Assembly: GCA_035294325.1 (NCBI GenBank)
Contig: DATGLE010000168.1
Location: 25,988 to 89,987 of the forward strand
Direction: 5' to 3'
DNA length: 64,000 bases
DNA from: DATGLE01 sp035294325
GTDB taxonomy: Bacteria > Chloroflexota > Ktedonobacteria > Ktedonobacterales > Ktedonobacteraceae
In this document: positions 24,733 through 33,585 of the stretch, piece after piece
Position numbering within the stretch: position 1 is the first letter of the stretch
How the letters are laid out: each line of letters starts with the position of its first letter
The notes under the pieces: model-generated
The model's database searches: none
What the model was told of the DNA's origin: nothing
The model's input: only the letters and a program-made list of their open reading frames with translations
Program-made: the position numbers and the translations under genes

Positions 24733-27700
24733 TTAGCGCGCGCGCAGTTCTTGCAGGGTTGCCAGGCGCTCACGAGCTATCGAGCTGCCGGGGTTCACTT
24801 TGGCGAGGTTGCGATAGACGCGGCTGGCCTGCTCGTACTCGCCAACCGATTGATATGTCTGGCCGAGCATATCGTAGGCTTCGTAGTTGCCGCGATCAAT
24901 CGTAATCAACTGCTGGAGGGCCGCCACCGCCTCCTTGACCTGGTGCGTCTCGAAGTAGTAGCGCGCAATCGTGCCCTGGTACCTGGCGGCCTCCTCGGTG
25001 CGTCCCAGGCGCAGGCAGAAGCCGACCACCTCGCGCAGCAGGTCCAGATTCTCCGGCATCAGTTCGGCGGCGCGGCGCAGGCTAATCAACGCCTCCTCGT
25101 CATCGCCCATCTCGGCATAGGTGTTGCCAATACGCTGTATGACAAGCCCGGCCTCCTCCAACTGATTGCGGCGCAGATAGATGTCCGAGAGCAGGCGCAG
25201 TTCTGCGATGCCCTCATCCAGCAGGCCGCGCTTGATATAGATATCCGCCAGTTCTTCGTGGGCTGCTGGCTCCTGCGGGGCCATACGCACCATCTCGTTG
25301 AGCACGCTGATGGCATTATCGACCTGGCGGCTATTGCGATAGTGCCGCACCAGTTCCAGATACTCGCGCAGCGTGCCAGCGATATCGCCCTGGTGAGAGG
25401 AGGAGATCTCGGCCAGCGTCGAAGCCACTTCATTCTGCGCCGGCCTTGTCTGCTTCACCTGGCGCAGCATCGCCTCTGCCTGTTCGTACCTGCCTGTACG
25501 CCTGTAGGCATCGGCCAGCAGGTAAGAGATCTCTACCTCTGGCGCCTTATGCTCCTCGCCTTCCTCGCGAGGACGCGCGGCCCAGGTAGCCGGGTCCACC
25601 GCCGCCGGTGAGCGGCGCACGATTTGCAGCGCCCGCTCGAATTGCTGGATGGCCGCTTCGGGCTTGCCCTGTCCCAGCAGGCAGCGCCCCGAACTGACGT
25701 GAGCCAGCACCTCCACCGAAGTGTCGCGCATCGCCAGCGTGTAGGCATCGAGCGCTTTGTCGAACATCCCGCACTGCTGGTAGATCTGAGCGAGCGCGAA
25801 ATGCAGGTCGCCGTTGTTAGGATAGACATCCAGAGCCTGGGTATACTCACGGATCACCGCGTCGGCCTGCTTCTGCCCCTCGCCGCGCAACTGCCAGCGG
25901 ATACGCGTCAGTACCTCCAGCATTGTCGAGCGAGGTGAACCGATGCTGGTAATCATGGCTATGTTCCAGCGCACCAGCGCCGTGAGGTTGCGCGGATCAA
26001 CCTGTAACACACGCTGGTACTCAGCGACGGCCTGCTGCATACGACCCAGTTTCTGCAAAGCCAGAGCATAGTTCAGGCGCGTCGGGACGCTGGTTGGATT
26101 CTCCTGTAGAGCCTGCTCAAGCTCTGTCAGTGCGCGATCCATGTAGCCCAGGCGCAGGTACGACTCGGCGGCGAGTGTGCGCTCGCGTAACAGATCCTCC
26201 TTGTTTCCCTGCGTGGCGAGCAGATTGATCAGCCGCATGCGATAGGTGAGATTGTTTGGCTCCAGTTGCAGAATGCGGCGATAGGTAGCGATAGCATCAT
26301 CGATGCGCCCGTTGACGACGTAGGTATCGACGAGGATCGCATACTTGGTAATGGCCTGTTCGATCTTGCCCTGGCGCACGTAAATCTCGCAGAGCACCTC
26401 GTGTACGTCCAGATATTGCGGCGCCATATCGATGACGCGCAGGCACTCCTCAGTAGCCGAGGTCAGCAGCCCATGACTGATATACTTCTGGATATCCTGC
26501 ATGGAGCGCACGACCTGGACGCGCACATTCTCCGGCAGTGAGGCGGTGCTCGCCAGAACGGCCTCCGCTGCATGGCGCAATTCCGCGTCCTGGGTGCCCG
26601 CGATCTGGCGCACCAGATCCTCAAGGCTCTGCTTTGGCTCCGGCGCTCTGGCCGGGGCGGCTGGTGGCGCCGTGAAAGCCGGCTCCACAGGCGGCGGGGC
26701 AGCGGGCTGCGCGGGCGGCGGCGCCTGCACCTGGGTTGGCTGCTGTACCGGCGGAGGTGGCGGTGCAGCGGGAGCCGGCGCGGCCTGCGCAGGCGATTGC
26801 TCGGGCACGCGCGTCGTGCTGACCGGCTGCGCCTCGCCTGTCAACCATGATGGCGATGCGGGCTGCTGCGTTTTTGGCGGCTCCGGCGGTGCGGCAGGCG
26901 TTGCCGTTTGCGCCTGATCCACGGGCGCGTTCGCAGTCTGGGAGGGATACTGAGAAGGCGGCGGCTGAGGAGCTGTCGCCTGCGGCTGAGCCGGCGCGGC
27001 CTGCGCTTGTTGCGGCTGTCTGGGAGGTGCGACCTGCGTCTTATCCGCATCGTTGAGTATACCCGTCAGCCAGTCCGGCAGTTCACCCGAAGGTGGGGGA
27101 ATGCTGGCGGCCGGGGGCGCCGGTTGCGCCGGGGGTGCGGGCTGTGCGCCATTCGCAATGGCGTTTGCATTGAAGGCCATCGTCGCGGCATCGGCTACAT
27201 TCGGAGGAGCTGGCGGCTGCATCGTCGGGGCCGGCTGGGCCGGCTGCGACTGACTCGGAGGCGGTGCATAAGCAGTGGGGGGCGTAACGGGATAGCCCGA
27301 AGGAGCCGGAGCCTGCTGCGCCTGCTGCAACATGAACTCGACCTGGGCCACCTTATCGCTCCATCCCCTGCTGCGCAGGAAACCGAGCAGCGCGTTGTAA
27401 ACCGTCAGGGCCTGCTCCTGCTCACCCAGCAGACGGTGCGCCTCCGCCGCTTCCTGGCAGAGTTGCACCAGTTGATCCGACTCCTCCACGGTGAGCGCGT
27501 CCAGGTTCACGCGGTCAACCGCCTCATCAAAATGTACGGTAGCGGTGCGCAGATCTCCGCGCGCACGGTAGCACTGCCCCAGTGCATAATAGCAGGAGAG
27601 TGCATAGTCAGGATCATTCAAGAGCATCTGGAACTGGCGGATCGCCTCGTCCCAGCGCTGCTGCTCCTGATAGAGCCAGCCCAGGAAATAGCGAGCATCG

Positions 27701-28701
27701 GGTCGATCAAAGCCGCTCTCCAGGATCTGCTCACAGAGGTCGATAGCATCATTGAAACGCCCCTGGGCTTGAAATGCTTGCGCCTGCTTCAGTACTCCTG
27801 TTACCTGGTTGGCCGAAATGCGTTTGCGCGGAGCAGGACTCATCCCGGCAGCCGCGGCCATTGCCGGCGACCCCGGATTAGCTGCCCCACCGATGTTGCC
27901 CGCGCTACCCATGTTACCCATGATGCCAGTATTACCTCCGCTTGTATTACCTGTTGTAACTGTTTCGGACAGAGAAGCCCCTGTAAAAGCTGCCGGGGCG
28001 GAAGAGCCATCCGGCGCCAACTGCGTCACGGACCCGGCAGCACCACCCGGACTGTCCGGCGTTGCAGGAGCTGCGCCCGCGTCCGGCGGCGATACGCCTG
28101 GCAACCGCCTCTGCCCTTCAAGGATCTGCGCCAGCAATTGCCGTGCCTGCGTATTGGCTCCATCCGCCCGCAACGCCTCTTCACATTGTAGCCGCGCCTG
28201 CTCAAGCTGCTGCTGCGCAAGATAGCACCGAGCTGCTGCCAGGCGCTGCTGGATCAGAGCAGCGATATCTTTCTTCTCAAAATAGTAGTTTGCCAGTCGC
28301 TCGTGTGGCTCCGCATGGTCAGGCGACAACTGCACCGCTTTCTGCCAGGCGGCCTCGGCCCGCGCACCCTGACCGGCCTGCGCATAGAGGTCCGCCAGGT
28401 GCATATAGGCCGTGTAAGCGTCACCGCGCCTGTTCAGAATGCCATATAGCTCCGCTGTCTTGCTCAGGGCAATGACATTGCCAGGATCGCGTTGCAGCAC
28501 ATATTCATACTCTTCGAGCGCCCGCTGCCACTGCTTCGTCTGCATATAGCAGAAGCCCAGGCCACTGCGCGCCACCGGTTCATCCGGGAACTCAGCCAGT
28601 GCTCGCTGGTACTCCTGCATTGCCTCCGGCCAGTGGCTATCCCAACGGTGTCGGTCGGCTGCATTTATCGCTGCACTAAAGGCTTCTCGGTTCCCAGGCA
28701 T
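24733..28701 (-). CDS. Giant TPR-repeat protein (1322 aa)
   Basis: Tetratricopeptide repeats form helical scaffolds for protein binding. An N-terminal TPR block (about 1-200) is followed by a Gly/Asn/Ala-rich linker with GNMGSAGNIGG-like repeats, a second TPR block (about 295-465), a long Pro/Gln/Ala-rich disordered linker (about 470-690) and a C-terminal TPR superhelix of 15 or more repeats (about 700-1322, for example DVHEVLCEIYVRQGKIEQAI and GNLHFALAQIYQQ-like units). No signal peptide or membrane helix. No clear promoter was found in the 312-base gap 28702-29013, which shows only short hairpins. Role unknown; a scaffold for a large complex is the likely class of function. Confidence 0.9.
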   Translation of the reverse strand: MPGNREAFSAAINAADRHRWDSHWPEAMQEYQRALAEFPDEPVARSGLGFCYMQTKQWQRALEEYEYVLQRDPGNVIALSKTAELYGILNRRGDAYTAYMHLADLYAQAGQGARAEAAWQKAVQLSPDHAEPHERLANYYFEKKDIAALIQQRLAAARCYLAQQQLEQARLQCEEALRADGANTQARQLLAQILEGQRRLPGVSPPDAGAAPATPDSPGGAAGSVTQLAPDGSSAPAAFTGASLSETVTTGNTSGGNTGIMGNMGSAGNIGGAANPGSPAMAAAAGMSPAPRKRISANQVTGVLKQAQAFQAQGRFNDAIDLCEQILESGFDRPDARYFLGWLYQEQQRWDEAIRQFQMLLNDPDYALSCYYALGQCYRARGDLRTATVHFDEAVDRVNLDALTVEESDQLVQLCQEAAEAHRLLGEQEQALTVYNALLGFLRSRGWSDKVAQVEFMLQQAQQAPAPSGYPVTPPTAYAPPPSQSQPAQPAPTMQPPAPPNVADAATMAFNANAIANGAQPAPPAQPAPPAASIPPPSGELPDWLTGILNDADKTQVAPPRQPQQAQAAPAQPQATAPQPPPSQYPSQTANAPVDQAQTATPAAPPEPPKTQQPASPSWLTGEAQPVSTTRVPEQSPAQAAPAPAAPPPPPVQQPTQVQAPPPAQPAAPPPVEPAFTAPPAAPARAPEPKQSLEDLVRQIAGTQDAELRHAAEAVLASTASLPENVRVQVVRSMQDIQKYISHGLLTSATEECLRVIDMAPQYLDVHEVLCEIYVRQGKIEQAITKYAILVDTYVVNGRIDDAIATYRRILQLEPNNLTYRMRLINLLATQGNKEDLLRERTLAAESYLRLGYMDRALTELEQALQENPTSVPTRLNYALALQKLGRMQQAVAEYQRVLQVDPRNLTALVRWNIAMITSIGSPRSTMLEVLTRIRWQLRGEGQKQADAVIREYTQALDVYPNNGDLHFALAQIYQQCGMFDKALDAYTLAMRDTSVEVLAHVSSGRCLLGQGKPEAAIQQFERALQIVRRSPAAVDPATWAARPREEGEEHKAPEVEISYLLADAYRRTGRYEQAEAMLRQVKQTRPAQNEVASTLAEISSSHQGDIAGTLREYLELVRHYRNSRQVDNAISVLNEMVRMAPQEPAAHEELADIYIKRGLLDEGIAELRLLSDIYLRRNQLEEAGLVIQRIGNTYAEMGDDEEALISLRRAAELMPENLDLLREVVGFCLRLGRTEEAARYQGTIARYYFETHQVKEAVAALQQLITIDRGNYEAYDMLGQTYQSVGEYEQASRVYRNLAKVNPGSSIARERLATLQELRAR

Positions 28702-29013
28702 GAAAGATCACTTTCCGATTGAGAGCGTTGTATCAAGGCGTATAAACACATACCCGTACACCGGACGGATGGTGCCGGTAAGTATGGCCCGGCGCAAATC
28801 ACCTGACCTCTGCTGGTACGGCCGGTATACTGCCTCCTGCTGGCGGGCGGCCAGAAGGGAAACGTCTGCTCTGGTTTCCTTGCCCCGCTTTGAGGGGTCT
28901 GCACCAGTCAGAGTTAGGGTACTACAATTCTCTCGCGCAGGCACTTCTTTTGGTACTAAAGTACCTCAATCCGTATCTTCACGATACGGCCACCCACCTG
29001 CCTCGCGCGCTCA

Positions 29014-29508
29014 CTAACCCCGGTAATTGATGTACTGGAGCGGGACGGGATAATCCTTCTGTTTGAGCGATGCAATGACCGCTTGAAGCTCATCGCGGCT
29101 CTTCGCTGTGACGCGTATTGCATCGCCCTGAATCTGGGGGCGTACCTTTGGATGCCGGTCCCGGATATATTTACTGATATCCTTCGCCATATCCTGTGTA
29201 ATGCCCTGTTGCAACTGGATTACCTGTCGCACCCTACCACCAGCGGCGTCTTCCTCTTTACCCGGCTTGAAGATCTTGAGCGACAAATTGCGTCGCACCG
29301 CTTTCGTCTCCAGAATATCGCGCACGTTTTTGAGCGTAAGCGCACTCTCTGTGACGATGGTGATATTATCCTTGTTGTGAATAATCTCGGTCTTCGTGTC
29401 CTTCAAGTCAAAACGGGTGCGGACCTCGCGCCGCGTCTGATCGATGGCGTTGACCAGTTCTTGCTCATCAAATTGTGATACTATGTCAAATGAACAGTCT
29501 CCTGCCAT
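29014..29508 (-). CDS. YajQ family nucleotide-binding protein (UPF0234)
   Basis: 164 residues matching YajQ through its length: SFDIVSQFDEQELVNAIDQT, RFDLKDTKTEI, LTLKNVRDILETKAVRRN, QVIQLQQGITQDMAKDISKYI, IRVTAKSRDELQAVIASLK and a final PLQYINYR. The fold is two tandem RNA-binding-like domains. Some members bind cyclic di-GMP and affect transcription; others bind tRNA or nucleotides, so the ligand here is open. GAGAGG lies ahead of the ATG. It is transcribed alone. Confidence 0.93.
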   Translation of the reverse strand: MAGDCSFDIVSQFDEQELVNAIDQTRREVRTRFDLKDTKTEIIHNKDNITIVTESALTLKNVRDILETKAVRRNLSLKIFKPGKEEDAAGGRVRQVIQLQQGITQDMAKDISKYIRDRHPKVRPQIQGDAIRVTAKSRDELQAVIASLKQKDYPVPLQYINYRG

Positions 29509-29659
29509 AAGAATCCTCTCTTCGACATGGGAAGTGGTACAAAATGGCTAACCGGGGAATACGCTACCTATGTCCATGCTTCCTGCTAACAACATACATA
29601 TCTTCATTTTTGCAGGCATTGTAACGCATTTCGCTTTCCATTGCCACCTTTATCCCCCA

Positions 29660-29728
29660 ACCGGGCCTTCGTGCGGCTCCGCTACCATAGTGTACTCTCG
29701 CCTGCGGCGTTCGTGGGAAGGAGGAAAG
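29660..29728. repeat. Remnant of the palindromic dispersed element
   Basis: GGGCCTTCGTGCGGCTCCGC and CTCGCCTGCGGCGTTCG match parts of the intact copies (compare 32375-32402), without a palindrome or clear ends. It lies between the divergent yajQ and folD genes. A TATGATATGATAAT stretch at 29751-29764 could hold the folD -10 box. Confidence 0.5.
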
Positions 29729-29789
29729 TCGCGACCATTCCTTACACTACTTATGATATGATAATCAGTAGATTGGAGGGTGAATAGCG

Positions 29790-30629
29790 ATGCCAGCAAC
29801 CGTGTATAACAGCAAGCCGCTCGTTGCGCGCATGACCGAGGATCTGCGCAGCGAAGCCGCACAGTTTCGCAAGCAGCACCATCGCTCGGCGCGGCTGGCT
29901 CAGGTAATCGTGGGCCACGATGCCGCCGCCGAGGTATATAGCAGACAGCTCGTGCGCGCCTGCCGCACTATTGGCCTGGGCTGCGCCACGCTGGCATATC
30001 CGTTCGAGATCGAGGAAGACGAACTGCGCCGCGAAGTTGCCACGCTCAACGACGATCCGAACAACGATGGCGTTGTGCTCCTGCTGCCGCTCCCCGATCA
30101 TATTCGGCAGCGACTCGTGACCGACGTTTTACGCCCTGAGAAGGATGTCGACGGGCTTGGCCCGCGCAACGCTGGCAATCTGCTGCTGGGCTTTCCCAGT
30201 TTCATTCCCTCAACCGCCGACGCCGTTCTGACCGTGCTTCGAGATGCGGGCATTCCCATCGCCGGGCGCACTGCCGTGGTTGTGGGCCGCAGCAACATCG
30301 GCGGCAAGCCTATCGCGCTGGTCCTGATGCGCGAGGATGCCACTGTGACCATCTGCCACTCGCATACCCGGGATCTCGCCTCCATCACACGTACAGCGGA
30401 TATCCTGGTTGTGAGCGTGGGGCGGCCCGCACTCATCAAGGCGGACATGGTGAAGCCGGGCGCGGTGGTGCTGGATGCCGGGATTAACAGTGTCGGCGGC
30501 AGGGTCGTCGGCGATGTGGACTTTGCGGGCGTGAGCCAGGTCGCCTCATTCATTACGCCCGTTCCCGGCGGCATCGGCCCACTTACACACCTGGCGCTGA
30601 TTCGTCACACGCTGCTCGGCCCGCAATAA
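29790..30629 (+). CDS. folD: FolD-like methylene-THF dehydrogenase, cyclohydrolase residues replaced
   Basis: FolD normally oxidises 5,10-methylene-tetrahydrofolate with NADP and hydrolyses the methenyl product. The length (279), KDVDGLGPRN, VVGRSNIGGKP, ICHSHTRDL and TPVPGGIGPLTHL show the family clearly, and numbering aligns without gaps to E. coli FolD over the first 125 residues. Tyr50 and Asp121 are kept, but the catalytic Lys56 is Arg and Gln98 is Leu (LLLPLP in place of the usual QLPLP). Lys56 is known to be needed for cyclohydrolase in studied enzymes, so this protein may be dehydrogenase-only or altered. The ATG follows GGAGGG. No other folate gene is adjacent. Confidence 0.9.
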   Translation: MPATVYNSKPLVARMTEDLRSEAAQFRKQHHRSARLAQVIVGHDAAAEVYSRQLVRACRTIGLGCATLAYPFEIEEDELRREVATLNDDPNNDGVVLLLPLPDHIRQRLVTDVLRPEKDVDGLGPRNAGNLLLGFPSFIPSTADAVLTVLRDAGIPIAGRTAVVVGRSNIGGKPIALVLMREDATVTICHSHTRDLASITRTADILVVSVGRPALIKADMVKPGAVVLDAGINSVGGRVVGDVDFAGVSQVASFITPVPGGIGPLTHLALIRHTLLGPQ

Positions 30630-30700
30630 TACTAAATCCATTTTTATAGGGGAACGCCCCGTCGCTCTTCAAGTCCCCTTGCCGCATCTGGCGGCCTGTC

Positions 30701-30761
30701 TGTTCATGTTGACGGCATGTGGGGCGCACAGAGTGCGCCCCACATGCCGTCAACATGAACA
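30701..30761. terminator. Perfect 61-bp palindrome between convergent folD and ispH
   Basis: 29-base arms beginning TGTTCATGTTGACGGCATGT around the 3-base centre AGA. No U-run follows, so terminator function rests on position and stem strength. It lacks the family boxes but has the same size and 3-base centre as the main elements. Confidence 0.7.
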
Positions 30762-30816
30762 CTTGCGAAGCGCGGGACGCTGAGCAGTCTGGGAAAGAGC
30801 GGACCCGCGCCCCTCG

Positions 30817-31704
30817 TTAGATTTCTTCGGGTTGGTACCGTTCGAGGAATTGGATCACCTCGCGTGTGAGGCGGCTGGGCGTCGAGGTGCCGGCGGTCAC
30901 GGCAACGCGTTTCTTGCCCTTGAGCCATTCGGGTTGCAGTTGTGAGAGATCTTCGATGCGCACGGCGGGGACGCCTGCCAGTTCCTGCGATACCTGCACA
31001 AGCCGGTTGGTATTATTGCTGCGTGGATCGCCAACGACGATGGTCAGATCGGCTCCCTTCGCCATCTCGGCGACGGCCTCCTGCCGGCTCTGCGTGGCGC
31101 CGCAGATGTCGATATGGATCTCGGCCTGCGGGTAGCGCCGCTTGATATACTCGACGACGCGCCACGTATCCCACTTCGAGAGCGTTGTCTGCGTTGATAC
31201 GGCGATTTTCGCCTCCTGCTCCAGTGTGAGCACCAGGGCATCCACATCAGCCTCCGTCTCGATCAGGCTGATATGTCCCGGTACTTCGCCCATCACGCCC
31301 TCCGGCTCCGGGTGCCCCTTTTTGCCGATGTAGAGGATATAGTAGCCCCGGGCGACGAGATCGCGCACAAGATCGTGGGTTACGGTCACGTCGGGACAGG
31401 TAGCGTCAATGCAATGCAGGCCACGCTCCTGAGCGCGGCGCTTGACCAGTGGCGAGACGCCGTGCGCGGTGAATATCACGGTGCCCTCTTTGACCTGTTC
31501 CAGGATCGTAGCACGGTCTGGACCATCCAGCGTGATTACGCCCAGCGCGGTCAGTTCTTCGATGGCGTGGCGATTGTGGATAATCTGCCCGACGACATGG
31601 ATGGGACGCGGCAGGGTTGGATCTTTAGCAGCCTGGCGCACTATTTGCAGGGCATCAACGACGCCATAGCAGTAGCCGCGTGGCGAGATCTTTATCACTT
31701 CCAT
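30817..31704 (-). CDS. ispH: 4-hydroxy-3-methylbut-2-enyl diphosphate reductase
   Basis: Last enzyme of the MEP pathway: an iron-sulfur protein reducing HMBPP to IPP and DMAPP. The three cluster cysteines are C12 (PRGYCYGV), C103 (DATCPDV) and C200 (DICGATQSRQ). Other family features are FTAHGVSP, KKGHPEPEGVMGE and PRSNNTNRL. 295 residues, normal length. It starts 28 bases after a small gene that resembles part of glutamyl-tRNA reductase, and is probably co-transcribed with it. No other MEP genes are in the window. Confidence 0.95.
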   Translation of the reverse strand: MEVIKISPRGYCYGVVDALQIVRQAAKDPTLPRPIHVVGQIIHNRHAIEELTALGVITLDGPDRATILEQVKEGTVIFTAHGVSPLVKRRAQERGLHCIDATCPDVTVTHDLVRDLVARGYYILYIGKKGHPEPEGVMGEVPGHISLIETEADVDALVLTLEQEAKIAVSTQTTLSKWDTWRVVEYIKRRYPQAEIHIDICGATQSRQEAVAEMAKGADLTIVVGDPRSNNTNRLVQVSQELAGVPAVRIEDLSQLQPEWLKGKKRVAVTAGTSTPSRLTREVIQFLERYQPEEI

Positions 31705-31732
31705 TGCTTCACCTGGATGTCCTTTTCATCGA

Positions 31733-32164
31733 TTAAGATGCTTTGACCTCTAGCTTTGTGAGTATATGGCGCAGGTCGTCGGGAGTATAGAGACAGACCT
31801 CCGGCAGCAGCCCCGCCAGTTCCTCGACGGAAGGGAAGGGCGCGAGATCAAAAATGAGCAGCGGCGTGCGGCGTCCATCGCAGCCTTTCGCAATCGTAGC
31901 CGCCGACAACAGAGAGACGCGCCGCTCTCCCGCAGCGGGCAGCGATGTTCCGAGCACGCTGATGAGCAACTGGACGTAAGGGAGCAGATAAGAGGCACGC
32001 GCGGGCGTCTCTTCCTGGTAAATGTATTTCATCCTCGCGCGTCGCAGCAAATTGACATAAGGATGACATAGCTCCTCTGGTCCGATCACCAGCGCTGAAC
32101 GTCCTTGCAGACCACCCAGGCTGGCATCTGCAATGGACACGACCTCTGGCGCGATGTGATGCAT
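31733..32164 (-). CDS. Stand-alone domain resembling glutamyl-tRNA reductase NADPH-binding region
   Basis: 143 residues. GLQGRSALVIGPEELCHPYV resembles the start of the HemA Rossmann domain (where GAGEMG is usual), and TPLLIFDLAPFPSVEELAGL with EVCLYTPDDLRHIL resembles the end of that domain (PLLIIDLA..., VYLYDIDDL). The catalytic N-terminal and dimerisation C-terminal domains of HemA are absent, and the glycine loop is altered, so cofactor binding is doubtful. The ATG at 32164 is chosen, 8 bases after GGAGGAG; an in-frame GTG 6 bases earlier is too close. Upstream partner of ispH. The HemA link is my reading of motifs, not a search result. Confidence 0.75.
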   Translation of the reverse strand: MHHIAPEVVSIADASLGGLQGRSALVIGPEELCHPYVNLLRRARMKYIYQEETPARASYLLPYVQLLISVLGTSLPAAGERRVSLLSAATIAKGCDGRRTPLLIFDLAPFPSVEELAGLLPEVCLYTPDDLRHILTKLEVKAS

Positions 32165-32240
32165 CGACACTTCTCCTCCGTCGTAATCACTATAGCCTGC
32201 TGTTCTTTAATGTGAAATGATCTTTACATACTATAACAGA

Positions 32241-32343
32241 TTATAGCAGAGAGGCATCAGGTAAGCGCCGTATTTTTTGTTAGGGGGTACTCGATGCCTG
32301 TTATAGCAGAGGGGCATCAGGTAAGCGCTGTATTTTTTGTTAG
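32241..32343. repeat. Two 43-bp direct repeats, 60-base period
   Basis: TTATAGCAGAGAGGCATCAG... at 32241-32283 and the near-identical copy at 32301-32343 (two differences), each ending in a T-run and GTTAG. The first 18 bases recur at 57426-57443, so the unit is dispersed. The copies directly adjoin a palindromic element. Confidence 0.85.
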
Positions 32344-32344
32344 C

Positions 32345-32512
32345 GAATATCTGATACTCAGCGTTCTTGCCCTCGCGCCGGGCCTTCGCGCGGCTCCGCC
32401 GCGCAATGGATAGATAATGTGAGGCGTGAAACTGCGCTAAGCGCGGTTTCACGCCTCACATTATCTAAAAGGCGAGCGCCAGAGGCGCGAGGCCAGCAAT
32501 GGTGCCAGGAGA
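32345..32512. repeat. Palindromic dispersed element, copy 7
   Basis: Left end AATATCTGATACTCAGCG, box GCGCGGCTCCGCCGCGC, palindrome at 32411-32467 (57 bp, one mismatch, centre GCTAAGC-like), then GCGAGCGCCAGAGGCGCGAG. It ends just before the lipoprotein stop codon. Gap 32165-32534 holds only this and the direct repeats. Confidence 0.85.
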
Positions 32513-32534
32513 CAGGAAGAAGGTTTTCCTGCCT

Positions 32535-33272
32535 CTATTTTACCGTGACGGTAAACGAAGCACCTGACTTGCTCTTAATGACAAAGGTGCCAGGAGTGTT
32601 AAAGAAGACGTTGGCGGTGCCTGATCCCGCGACGATAAAATCCACCCCGGCTTTCGCGGCATCGCCCTCATCGAAGTCGAGATCCTGGCTGCTTTGATTC
32701 ACGACCTTAACCATATCTCCTTTATTGACGGTGATGCTGGGCTGGTTGACGGTATAGCCGCCCGACTTGGCCTGTGATATCGTGAGCGTCTGCGCTACGG
32801 CAGGGGGGTTGCCTGTCGGAGTCGCTTCAACTGTGATGGTGAAAGCGGCTCCAGCCTTGCTTTTGATGACAAAGGTGCCGGGGGTGTTAAAGATAACGGG
32901 GCTTGAACCTTTCCCCGGAACGAGAAAATCCACCCCGGCCTTCGCGGTATCTCCTTCATCGAAATCCAGATCTTCATTGCTCTGGTTCACGATTGTGACC
33001 ATATCACCCTTTTTGACGGTAAGGGTATTCTTATCAAAGACAAAGGTACCCGTCTTTGGTTCCGTAATCGTGAGAGTCAGTGCCGTCGCGGTGCTGCTGC
33101 TCGAACCAGTAGTGCTTGAACTGGTATTGCTCGAACTTGCGTTGCTCGAACTCGTACTGGTGGCTGCTGAATTGCTGGACCCTTCTCCACACGCAGCCAG
33201 AATTACCATCAGGAAGAGAAGAGAGGCGGGAAGCAGCCAGCCAGCAGAACGGCGTATAGAACGCATACCCAT
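32535..33272 (-). CDS. Lipoprotein with two cupredoxin-like domains lacking copper ligands
   Basis: Signal peptide with lipobox LAAC (lipid-anchored C28), a Ser/Thr/Asn-rich linker of about 35 residues, then two homologous beta-rich domains of about 85 residues. Each has KKGDMVTIVNQS or NKGDMVKVVNQS, DLDFDEGD, AKAGVDF and FNTPGTFVIKSK.GA.FT.TV. The layout resembles a plastocyanin/cupredoxin fold (KxGDxVxxxN, then F...PG.F....), but the usual His, Cys, His and Met ligands are all absent, replaced by a conserved acidic DLDFDEGD. So copper electron transfer is unlikely; a surface binding role or binding of another cation is possible. GGAGG lies 12 bases before the ATG. Function unknown. Confidence 0.82.
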   Translation of the reverse strand: MGMRSIRRSAGWLLPASLLFLMVILAACGEGSSNSAATSTSSSNASSSNTSSSTTGSSSSTATALTLTITEPKTGTFVFDKNTLTVKKGDMVTIVNQSNEDLDFDEGDTAKAGVDFLVPGKGSSPVIFNTPGTFVIKSKAGAAFTITVEATPTGNPPAVAQTLTISQAKSGGYTVNQPSITVNKGDMVKVVNQSSQDLDFDEGDAAKAGVDFIVAGSGTANVFFNTPGTFVIKSKSGASFTVTVK

Positions 33273-33366
33273 CAGGAACTATTTCCTCCAGATACTACAT
33301 TACCCACTCAAAAGCCTTTTTTTATCCTGGGAGATGGTAGATCATCTCCCGTTGAGAGTGCCTTTA

Positions 33367-33543
33367 TTAAGAATGTGTCTGATTTTCTACCCCATTGCAG
33401 GCTCGCACCTGCGGCGCTCGCCGGCTCTGAGGGATGGTGTGGGCCAATGCGCGCAGCGCATTGGCCCACACCATCCCTGCGATCCCTGGTGCGGCGGAGC
33501 CGCACCGCCGCCCGGCGAGAGCACTGAGCCTCGGACACTTTCT
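33367..33543. repeat. Palindromic dispersed element, copy 8
   Basis: Left end AATGTGTCTGATTTTCTACC, family box variant CTCGCACCTGCGGCGCTCGC, perfect 49-bp palindrome at 33430-33478 (23-base arms, centre GCA), GTGCGGCGGAGCCGCAC box and right end CTCGGACACTTTCTAA. It fills most of the gap 33273-33585. Confidence 0.88.
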
Positions 33544-33585
33544 AAAAAACAGTATACTGGTTGAGGCAAATGCTGATCGTGATCG

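Noticed and set aside
28702..29013. Short frames between the TPR gene and yajQ
   Set aside because: No ribosome binding site, conserved pattern or protein-like composition.
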